Made by a program: the position numbers and the translations under genes. From NCBI RefSeq assembly GCF_032854445.1, contig NC_088297.1, forward strand, positions 5,455,991-5,519,990: DNA of 64,000 bases. The letters run 5' to 3'. Below the pieces are notes generated by a model that was given only the letters and a program-made list of their open reading frames with translations, was not told where the DNA came from and made no database searches. Below are positions 9,521-19,007 of this stretch, in pieces (within the stretch, counting starts at the first letter, position 1; each line of letters opens with the position of its first letter). Source of the DNA: Liolophura sinensis. Taxonomy: Eukaryota > Mollusca > Polyplacophora > Chitonida > Chitonidae.

Positions 9521-12500
9521 ATGGAATATAAGAGGAAAGCTGAGCAAGAAGCTCTTGTGTTGGTTCCATCGAAACGTTCTAAAAATGAACTGGTTTTATC
9601 ACAGAACTCGGACGGCGCTTTGTTAGCGGCGGTAAGTTTAGTTATTGTTGATGTTGGTTGAACAGGCTCACAAAGTGATCAATTTTCGTAACAGTAACTT
9701 ACACTGAGTAAAAACTGTCTGGACTAACACGAAAACTCTGGGTCCAACAAAATTTAATGGCTGAAATATCTCTTGCTTTGTAACTTTATTTCTTGTTTTC
9801 TAATTTGGAATCAGATTTATGATTGTAGTGATAATGGAGAAGAAACATAGTCACTTAGAGACATGGACATTTTGGCTACTGATTGAAGTTTGATGCTAAC
9901 AAGACTGCAGAGTAAATTTAATTATGGCTTTAAAGACGGTGTGATGCTTAATCTCAGGCATGGTGACAACTGAAGGCTTACCATGATAGTCTTCAGTGGA
10001 TTTTGTCTGCCTTTGAATTGACTGTCTTTTTTGATGTCTCACTATGGCATTGGTTGCTTCATCAGTGAGGCAGCGCTGAAGCAGGACTGCACCACCACCA
10101 TCACTTCCACAGTCACTGATGCAAGCAGACAGCATTGGGATATGGTATATCAAAACGTAAATGATACTAGGAACTTATGGAATGCCTGACAAGTGTATTT
10201 ACTTTCAGGCATGGTGACAACAGAAGGCTTACCATGATAGTCTTCAGTGGATTTTGTCTGCCTTTGAATTGACTGTCTTTTTTGATGTCTCACTATGGCA
10301 TTGGTTGCTTCATCAGTGAGGCAGCGCTGAAGCAGGACTGCACCACCACCATCACTTCCACAGTCACTGATGCAAGCAGACAGCATTGGGATATGGTATA
10401 TCAAAACGTAAATGATACTAGGAACTTATGGAATGCCTGACAAGTGTATTTACTTTCACTTTCATTTCCAGGATGGGCCACCCCGTACCTCTAACCTCCA
10501 GGCACCTATCATGCTTCTTCTTGGTCACGAGGGTGACATTTTCTGCGGGAAATTCTCACCTGATGGACAGATTTTGGCAACATCCGGCTTTGACAGACAA
10601 ATCTGTAAGATTTGCTCGTTATATCATATTGTACATGTCCACAAATGTGTTAATATTTCTTACCAAAAGAAATAAGAAAAAAAAGGTTAGGAATAGGATC
10701 TGTTCCAGGTTTGAGTAACAAGGGAGTTTTGACAGGCAGGTGGTTTCTCATGGGGGTTTCCCTTGGTGGATTCCCCTTATGGTTTACCTGTGGGCACTGT
10801 TTGGATAAGTCTTGACAGTCCTTCTGCAAGTGAAATAATTTTGAATACATATCCACTGCAGATTGCCCATGAAATGAATATAATGCTGTCAGATATACTT
10901 GATAGTTACTTTGTTAGTGTGTTGCAATCAGCATTACTGTATTATTTAAACTGATTGAGTATTTTTTGTATTAAATATTAATTGAAAAAATACAAATTGA
11001 AAAACTAAATTCCAGTTGTCCGTTCATGTTTTACAAAGGTTTAAATGAAAAATTGTAATTCGGCTATCATTATTGCCCACAAAACACTACATGAATATTT
11101 TTGAACTGCTAACATATACAGTTCAGTTTGTGCTTTCGGTGTATATACAGTAGATATTACAGTAGATGCAAGGCCATCCTTAAAATTTTTGTGCGTATTA
11201 GAAAAAGTGTAGGGTGGCATTGAATTGTTGGTTTTATTCATTTTAAGAGAAAAAAAAACTAAATCTTCTATCAAAATCCTGAAAAAGCCCTATTCCTGAA
11301 AAAAATGAAGGGCCTTTAATTTTTGAGGTTTGGTTGGGTTACACTGAACAAGTGATAGCCTTGTGCTTTCATTCACTGTAAAAATATGTCTTATGTTCTT
11401 TCTTTCTTTTAGATTTCTGGACAGTGTATGGTGACTGTGAGAATTTTGCGGTTCTCTCTGGTCATACAGGGGCTGTCATGGAACTCCAGTTCTCTACTGA
11501 TGGCAGGTAGGAAGGTGTTGCTTCCCCTTTAAAAAATAGAAAAAAAAAACAAGTTTGTATACCATAAATTTTGTTTGAAGTAAAATCCAAAGCATCAGGT
11601 TGGTAATCCTGATCACAAGAACAAATTTATGGTATTCATAATTTTCTACGCTATATTTGATAATGGATTTATTGTGATCTGATGATAATAATGTTTATAG
11701 TCATATTATTAAAAAGGAAGCAAACAAACAGATGTGAGAAACTAAAGATACAAATTTATGAATCAATAATTTATATATCTAGATTCTTGGTTGTACAACA
11801 GTGCCTGCTGAAGCACAGAGATGTTGCCATTTAGACAATAGCAGAATTTGATTCCTTAAAACTGTTCTGGTGTTATATTTTGTTAAACACATGCCTCTGA
11901 AAGATGACATCTTTTGTTTTGTTCAACAGCACGCTATTTACAGCAGCTACTGACAAAATAGTAGCTGTTTGGGACGTAGAGGTCGGGGCACGGATAAAGA
12001 AGCTGAAAGGTCATCAGAGTTTTGTGAACTCATGTCATCCTGCGAGGCGTGGCCCTCAGCTAGTATGTAGTGGTGGAGATGATGGTACAATCAAGGTGAG
12101 ATAATTCTGTATCATGACCATAACACAGTTAATTCCCTTGATCTGCATACCTATATTTCTATAAACTAATACCCCACTAGAGATTTTTTCCAACCATTAA
12201 TGGTTTTGAAAAGTAAAATAGTTTTGAATGGCATAAACCATAATCAAACTTAAAAAAGTGAAGTTGATAAATCCCAGGATTCCATTCAGACTTTTATTGC
12301 TGTGTATTTATTGTTTTTTTGAATGTATACTTTTCAGCTGTGGGACACAAGAAAGAAGGGCTGCTTACAGACGTTTCAGAACACCTATCAGGTGACAACA
12401 GTATGTTTCAATGACACAGCTGAGCAGATTATCTCGGGAGGAATTGACAATGACATTAAGGTAGAGATCAGTAGACATGCTGTATTACCACCTGCTTATA

Positions 12501-12733
12501 GCCCTCCACGAACCAGTGGGTACAGTTGTTCAAAAGTGAATTAGTACTAAAGCCACTATTAACTTTACCCTGGACTAATATCCCATTAGTGTTGTATGAG
12601 GCAAAGACTGGTGTTAAGCTTTAAGCCTTAACTTAAATACTTTTAAATTTTGAACTTTTAACTTTTAACTTAACTTTAAATACACAACCTAGGCATTGGG
12701 CCTTTATATGTCTACACCATTAAACCCATGAAA

Positions 12734-12764
<31 letters not shown>

Positions 12765-13922
12765 AAGTAAAGCAAACATAGCCCAGTTGCACAGTAAGTA
12801 TTAAGGTAAATATGGACCCCCAATATTGGTCACATTAAGGATGATCTTCTTAAATTATTTTCTTCACTGGCCTTAGTATAAATACTTCAAGTAGCTTTTG
12901 CTTGACAACTCCCCTGACAAGTAGCTATCGCTTGACAACTACTTTGACAAGCAGGTATTTGCTTGACAAGTACCCTGACAAGCAGCTATTGCTTGACAAC
13001 TACTTTGACAAGCAGGTATTTGCTTGACAAGTACCCTGACAAGCAGCTGTTGCTTGACAACTACACTGACAAGCAGCTGTTGCTTGACAACTACCCTGAC
13101 AAGCAGCTATTACTTGACAACTACCCTGACAAGCAGCTATTGCATGACAACTACCCTGACAAGCAGCTATTACTTAACTACCCTGACAAGCAGAGTTTGC
13201 TTGACAACTACCCTGACAAGCAGCTATTGCTTGACAACTACCCTGACAAGCAGCTATTACTTGACAACTACCCTGACAAGCAGCTATTACTTGACAACTA
13301 CCCTGAATGACTTAAAATTTCATTCATGACTAAGTTGCTCAGTATTCTGGTTGTACTGATTTTAGAAAGGTGCTTTGAGAGGTGTTTGGAAGGTATACCA
13401 GGAAAATGTCAACTTTAGCACCAGATGTATTATATCATGACATCTATTTGCCTCCATCAATTCTTTTTAGTGGTCAAATTTTTAGGTTGGTCAGGTTGTA
13501 TCATGACACTCAAAGGACTATGAGGAAAAAAAAAGAATTGTAGAGATAACTGTTGATGATCTCACCGTCCTCCTTTAGAATGTATAATAAACTTTCATTT
13601 GGTTGAAATTGTCTGGGATTATGTGCCTCTACATAGCTGAAGATGTCCTTACATGATGAGAGAAAGACGGAAATCAGCCTAAGGGAGGTAACTGTGTTTG
13701 ATTGTGTTGAGCAGGTCTGGGATTTAAGGAAAAATGATATTCTGTATCGCATGAGAGGACACGCAGACACCGTCACTGGACTGGAACTAAGCCCTGATGG
13801 TTCTTACCTTCTCTCTAATGCCATGGACAACACAGGTGAGTGCTGTCGCACTGTGAAAATTATGCTTTACTAATGTGTTATTACCACTGCCAAGAAACTT
13901 ATGATTTTACTGGCATTTATTG

Positions 13923-13961
<39 letters not shown>

Positions 13962-16702
13962 AGGAACGTTATGGCACAAGTTATTTAGGGATTTGGATGA
14001 AATTGTCTGTACAGGTTGGCCTTTTGCTAAGAACCATTCCATTAATTTCAAAGTTGTTAAGATTCTTCACCATTGGCAGATAGGGCAGAAATGTAGAGTA
14101 ATCTCCCTTGGTCTGTAGTGGGGAAATGTGTGCGATAAGCTATGATGACAGTTTGTCCTTTAGGAGTGTCTTCCAGTTGAACATTAAATTTTGTACAATG
14201 AAGTGTTTTGTGAAAATAATTGGATGGTTTTCTTAGGTAAGGTTTTGGGCTCTGTCATTTCAAAGGTTCCATTTCAGAAATATCATGTTCTTTGATAGTT
14301 TGTTGACTTTGAGTTCCCATGTGCTCTTTGTATGCAGTTCGGATCTGGGATGTGCGACCATTTGCTCCACAAGAGAGGTGTGTCAAGGTTTTACAGGGTC
14401 ATCAGCATACTTTTGAAAAGGTGAGATTTGTCATTTGTCCATCAGTTTTAACCACACTTCTAATGGTCTCAAGAGAGGGGCCTCCGTGGCTGAGTTTGTT
14501 AGCGCGCTAGCACAGCGTAGTGACCCTGGAGTCTCTCACCAATGCGATCGCTGTGAGTTCCTCTACGGTCGTAAGTGTGAAGGTCTGTCACCAACCTGCG
14601 GATGGTTGTGGGTTTCCCCCGGGCTGTGCCCGGTTTCCTCCCACCATAATGCTGGCCGCCGTCATATAAGTGAAATATTCTTGGGTACGACGTAAAACAT
14701 CAATCAAATAAATAAATAAATGGTCTCAACATTGTGAACACAAAAGTTTTGAATATAGAGTACAAACAAGGGTCTTGTGGGGTTATAAACAGACTGAAAA
14801 GAGACAGATTTGTAAAATCTAGGAGAGATTTGTAATACCATGCTACGGCCATCATTAAAAGCAAGTTTGTTCTGTGTATAACGACTAACCCTCCAAACAA
14901 GGGCCTTTGCATCAAAGTTTTTATTGTGATTCTGACGTTTTTTGTTCCAATTTTTCTCTCACTGGTAATTTTCTTTAAGTCCATGTTTTTCAATAACTAG
15001 AAAAGAAAACAGAATTCCCTACCAGTCTACCCATTTTTTTTTTTTTTTTTGATATGATTAGGTTATGCCTAACACATAATTTTTGAGAATGTTTTTTAAG
15101 CCTGTTTCTTTGGAGGGTACACAATCCCTGTCATATAGCTTGCCAGGGTAGAACATAAAAGATTTGTTCTGACATTCTTTCCTAATTCTTAGAGTTGTAA
15201 CTGTCTAATATATGGGGAAGGGGAGTAATATGACAGCATGGTTAAGAATTTCTTCTTTCCAAGGCACTGGTTCAATTCCAGTCTTGGACAATGAAGTTTG
15301 TAGATTCCACAGCCTCCATTGTTCTCTGTCCCTGAGGATTACTTTATTTTCTTCAAGCAATGACTCTCCGGAGGCGGTTTTCGTGCCAGTTCACCCTCAG
15401 TTATCATGAGACACTTTTGGTGCCAGTGATTGGCCAAGTTCATAAAGGCTTCTACAACATGGCTACTCGGAGTGAATTGTCCGTCAGTGCCATATCCCCA
15501 ATATTGACCTTCGTCTTCTGGGCTTTCAAAACTTTATCCAATTTTTTTACATATTTTTCTGTGATAACAGTGTCCTGCATCCTTTTTTCTATGTATATAT
15601 AGTAGCAGACTTCATGTTCACTTCAAACGACGGCCTTAAAAAGCAATCAACCAATCAAGCTTGATAAATGTGCTCTGCAGGACACTGGCATAGCGGTGAC
15701 CTGGTTGCCATATTGATACTTTAATATTTTCTTCAGCATTCTACCTACATGTAGCTTGCTTTGCAGTGGTTTTAATGTTGTATAAATATCCTTGTTGTTG
15801 TAGAACCTGCTACGTTGTGCGTGGTCGCCGGATGGCAGTAAGGTGGCAGCCGGATCTGGCGACCGCTATGTCTACATCTGGGACACGACGTCGCGACGAG
15901 TCCTAACAAGCTTCCCGGACACGCCGGATCCGTCAATGAGGTCGACTTCCATCCGTTTGAGCCCATTGGTACGTACAAGGTGTTTGCTGGTCAAAGTTCA
16001 GTTTTAATTGACGAATGCAAAAATACCGTATTTCACCTGCAATTAAACATTGTCCTACGACACATCTTGCTTGATTCTGATGGATTCATTCACCCCTTCC
16101 TAAAGGGCTGCTTTAGAGTGGTTTTTTTTTGAAGCTTGATCTTACCGGAAAAAATTAAGTGTTGGCATCAAAAGTATCATTTTAATCCCTGTGCTTCTAA
16201 AAATGCATTTTAGGTGAAATGTCTCAAAACCTATTTGAGTTTATTTGATTTGATTGGTGTTTTTTTATGACATACGTAAGAATATTTCACCAGCATTATG
16301 GTTGGAGGAAACCGGGCAGAGCCCGGTGGACCCACGACCATCTGCAGGTTGCTGTCAGACCTTCCCACATACAGCCAAAGAGGAAGCCAGCATGTGCTGG
16401 ACTTGAACTCACAGCGACAGCATTGGTGAGAGGGTCATTACGCTGAGCTAGAGTGCTAACTAACTGAGCCACGGTGGCTCCTCTCTAAACCACATGAAGG
16501 TTAATATTTCTTTGCATCCTTTTAGCTTGTCATTGTGACACGTAAAAGGTGAGAGAAAAAACCTGTTTGGGAGACAAGATGCAAAAGTAGAACTCTTTAA
16601 CTGTAAAGATGAAGGTGTACATTTTTTCATCTGTTTATTTTTCATTTTTCAGTGTCATCAGTGGGAAGTGACAAAAAAGTTTATCTGGGAGAGATTGAAT
16701 GA
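9521..16702 (+). CDS. SNRNP40: U5 small nuclear ribonucleoprotein 40 kDa protein, WD40 repeat (nine exons; one-base frameshift in exon 8)
   Basis: Component of the U5 snRNP and the spliceosome: a seven-bladed WD40 propeller that acts in the nucleus in pre-mRNA splicing. Exons: 9521-9631, 10472-10604, 11413-11506, 11930-12095, 12338-12460, 13715-13835, 14338-14420, 15804-15968, 16653-16702. All introns are GT-AG and junction phases match except through exon 8. The start is the ATG opening MEYKRKAEQEALVLVPSKR, matching the basic N terminus of the family. Hallmarks in order: LQAPIMLLLGHEGD (blade 1), SGHTGAVMELQF (2), AVWDVEVGARIKKLKGH (3), FQNTYQVTTVCF and ISGGIDNDIK (4), MRGHADTVTGL (5), IWDVRPFAPQERCVKV (6), YVYIWDTTSRR (7), end SDKKVYLGEIE. 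Length is about 348 residues if the missing base is restored, against 357 in human. Exon 8 is 165 nt where phase requires 166. Introns carry several tandem repeats and SINEs. Identity is very secure. Confidence 0.95.
9954..10458. repeat. Near-perfect 251-bp tandem duplication in SNRNP40 intron 1
   Basis: Copy one begins at 9954 and copy two at 10205 with the same order of bases: TCAGGCATGGTGACAAC at the start, ATCAAAACGTAAATGATACT near the end. Copy two stops about 12 bases before the exon 2 acceptor. The few differences suggest a recent duplication. Each copy leaves a 65+-codon stretch open on the minus strand, which I take as chance. Confidence 0.93.
12723..12766. repeat. AAAT microsatellite in SNRNP40 intron 5
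   Basis: A run of AAAT units about 40 bases long following a degenerate spacer. Confidence 0.8.
12896..13307. repeat. 30-bp minisatellite in SNRNP40 intron 5
   Basis: About 14 imperfect copies of a 30-bp unit built from CTTGACAACTACCCTGACAA plus GCAGCTATTG. The period is divisible by three, so long open frames (repeats of LDNYPDKQLL) arise on the + strand. These are not part of the gene, which splices from 12460 to 13715. Confidence 0.93.
13925..13963. repeat. TGTC microsatellite in SNRNP40 intron 6
   Basis: Uninterrupted TGTC/CTGT tetranucleotide run of about nine units. Confidence 0.9.
14477..14720 (+). mobile_element. tRNA-derived SINE, family A (full length)
   Basis: Starts GGGGCCTCCGTGGCTGAG; A-box region intact, internal deletion before the CTCTACGGTCGTAAG part, tail CGACGTAAAACATCAATCAA then AAATAAATAAA. 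It lies in SNRNP40 intron 7, upstream of exon 8. Confidence 0.92.
14721..15803. other. Remainder of SNRNP40 intron 7
   Basis: Poly-T run at about 15033-15050, otherwise unremarkable. A short segment near 15620-15660 resembles a decayed SINE tail, but I do not call it. Confidence 0.4.
15804..15968 (+). other. SNRNP40: SNRNP40 exon 8 with a one-base deletion (frameshift)
   Basis: The exon reads NLLRCAWSPDGSKVAAGSGD and on to WDTTSRRVL in the expected frame up to about 15903. From about 15909 the family sequence (LPGHAGSVNEVDFHPFEPI) continues in the next frame. One base is missing between roughly 15899 and 15910, where family alignment expects one more complete codon before KLPGH. The exon's downstream phase also demands 166 nt. 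Read literally, the frame runs on through exon 9 to a TAG at 16767-16769, replacing the last WD blade with an unrelated tail. An assembly or sequencing indel is the simplest explanation; a real allele is possible. Confidence 0.88.
16238..16482 (-). mobile_element. tRNA-derived SINE, family A (near full length)
   Basis: Inverted copy in SNRNP40 intron 8. The tail, GGAAACCGGGCAGAGCCCGG, tRNA-like B-box region and head (complement of GAGCCACGGTGGCTCC) are all visible; part of the tail-proximal region is deleted. With the copy at 14477-14720 it brackets exon 8 in opposite orientation. Confidence 0.9.
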
Positions 16703-17131
16703 AGAAGTCAAGAGTTGCAGTGACAGATCTTCACGCCGCGCAAACAAAATGTTCAAACCGCTCATGTAGAGAGGAGATTAGCATCTGTTCATAAGAGACT
16801 ACTCCTATGGTTAGGAACTGTGATGTTGGGAAAAACATCTATGTGCAAAGAAGGATGTGAGATTCTTTGACAAGCAGCCTAGTTTCTCAGGCAGATCTCC
16901 TTAACCCGTTTGGAGCATTTATCAGGGGAGTAACTCAGTCATAACAACTTGGGCATGCTGTGAATGATTCAGTCTCACGTGGAGTAAAAATTGGGTTGTT
17001 CTGCTGGGTTTTCTGGGCATATGGATATGTATGTGGAGATGAAAGGCTTACAGAAGCCATGAGATGTTTTCTCTAACCTGATTGATACAAATTCAAAGAG
17101 AACTTAAACATCTTATTTCAGTACAAATAAA
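16703..17131 (+). promoter_or_regulatory. SNRNP40: SNRNP40 3' UTR with candidate poly(A) signal
   Basis: The first clear AATAAA after the stop codon is at 17126-17131, giving a 3' UTR of about 430 to 450 bases. No other gene signal is seen here. Confidence 0.45.
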
Positions 17132-18114
17132 AAAGTTTGGGATTGAGTTTTTAAGCTGGGGTTTTGAGGGGGGTGATTTGGCAGGTAAAATTGTCTAAAT
17201 TAATGAAGTTACAGCAGAGAATTTCATAAGGATTCTACATTACATTCAAATGTACTTGCAAAGAGACAGTAAACTACGCTGAAAATTGCGACTACAAGAT
17301 TTGCTGCACCATCAGATGTTTCTGTTAGAAGAGGACTGGTCTGTGGTACGAGGTTTGCGTGTTCAAATCCAGCTCTTGCCAGCTCAGCTGGTGACTTTAG
17401 TCTGGACATTTCTGAACAGACTCCGGCGTGACATGGGACTTAAATGTGTTGCTACTTGCGTATCTATCTGAGGCTCAAATTACGCCTCCAGAAGTTAATC
17501 GTAATGTTACGTCACCAGATCCCTGGTGTCTAATTGATTGGAACACTCATCTTTGTATTATCGATACGTTATTCCATTTCAACATCACTTTCATCATTGA
17601 ACCGAATACATTGTAAATTAACAACATGTGAATATATAGACTGATTTTTGGCTCATATATTTATTTCTTTATTATGTACAAAAATTTATATATCTCACAA
17701 TTTCCAAGACTTCCAAGATTTCCAAGACTTGGTTTGTTACTAGTTACACTCTTGAACTTCTGCAATTTTTTAATGATTTTGCATGATTGTTGTATGTGTA
17801 TTCAAGCATTTTATGAGAACATCTTTGTAGACATAAAATCACGCTTTTTGTCAAGCACTGAAATTGACCAATCCAACCATTGCAGGTTTGTCTCCACAAC
17901 TGATATAAAAGGGTGCAAAAATTGCACTGAAAGTTGCTCTTTGATGTAAAAAAAAGCTTGAGGTGTGGTCCCACCAGAAAGTCCTCAACGAGTCTCAGGT
18001 TGGAAGAACTAAGTGAAATAAATCAACTAAATAAATCCCGGAGTCATGAGGGATAGCCTTTGATGGTGAAGAGAATAAAGGCTTTTGCATGAAGTTTGTT
18101 AACTGTTGACCAAT
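17132..18114. other. Spacer between SNRNP40 and TTC32
   Basis: No supportable gene. Contains a short TTTCCAAGAC-type triple repeat near 17700-17730. Confidence 0.4.
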
Positions 18115-18570
18115 CGGGAAGTTGGTCAGGTAACCCACCGAGCAAGGTGCAGTGATTGGCATCAGGTTTCCTCCACCCATAATCCTGGTTGCTAACCTAA
18201 CTACATGGAAGGTTTGTCAGGTAACCCACCGAGCAAGGTGCAGTGATCAGCATCAGGTTTCCTCCACCCATAATCCTGGTTGCTAACCTAACTAAATGGA
18301 AGGTTTGTCAGGTAACCCACCGAGCAAGGTGCAGTGATCAGCATCAGGTTTCCTCCACCCATAATCCTGGTTGCTAACCTAACTACATGGAAGGTTTGTC
18401 AGGTAATCCACAGAGCAAGATGCAGTGATCAGCATCAGGTTTCCTCCACCCATAATCCTGGTTGCTAACCTAACTACATGGAAGGTTTGTCAGATAACCC
18501 ACCGAGCAAGGTGCAGTGATTGGCATCAGGTTTCCTCCACCCATAATCCTGGTTGCTCACATAACTGCAT
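18115..18570. repeat. 91-bp tandem repeat, about five copies
   Basis: The unit contains GGTTTGTCAGGTAACCCACC, then GAGCAAGGTGCAGTGAT and CCATAATCCTGGTTGCTAAC. Starts are spaced 91 bases apart (18206, 18297 and onward). Copies differ by a few substitutions. Confidence 0.92.
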
Positions 18571-18637
18571 GGGAAAAGTTCTTAAATGCGGCGTACTTGG
18601 CTCTGATGAGATGGTATTCTCAGTTTCTTCAGTATCA

Positions 18638-18838
18638 GCAGGGCCCAGGAGCCCCTCACCAATGCAGTCACTGTAAGTTCAAATCCAGCTTTTTTTTTTT
18701 TCTTCAGGTTGCAGCAACATGCAGGTGGTCATAGGTTTCCCCTGCGCTCTTCCCAGTTTTCATACACCATAATACTGGCTGTTGTTGAACAAGTGAAATA
18801 TTCTAGAGTACGGTGTAAAACACCAATAAAATAAATCC
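18638..18838 (+). mobile_element. SINE family A (5' truncated, diverged)
   Basis: Begins in the head at GGGCCCAGGAGCCCCTCACC, has a poly-T insertion at 18690-18702, and ends in the GTAAAACACCAATAAAATAA tail. It lies just beyond the TTC32 stop, probably in or near its 3' UTR. Confidence 0.8.
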
Positions 18839-19007
18839 ATGTCAGGAAATCCGCAAAATACATACTGGGGCAACCTTCACACAGATAATGTACGATATTG
18901 CACATACAGGACAATGGTATGTTATTTGTGATGTACAAAATATCGTACGACAAATGTGACCCCAGTGGCCCCAGGACTTGTGGAACTTGACACAGGAGCA
19001 CCTGTTG

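Noticed and set aside
9896-10404. Duplicated minus-strand frame MIYHIPMLSACISDCGSDGG
   Set aside because: Present twice only because of the 251-bp duplication; lies antisense in an SNRNP40 intron with no recognisable domain.
12963-13329. Open frames of LDNYPDKQLL-type repeats on the + strand in SNRNP40 intron 5
   Set aside because: The 30-bp period keeps several frames open. SNRNP40 splices cleanly from 12460 to 13715, and the region has no independent start or splice context.
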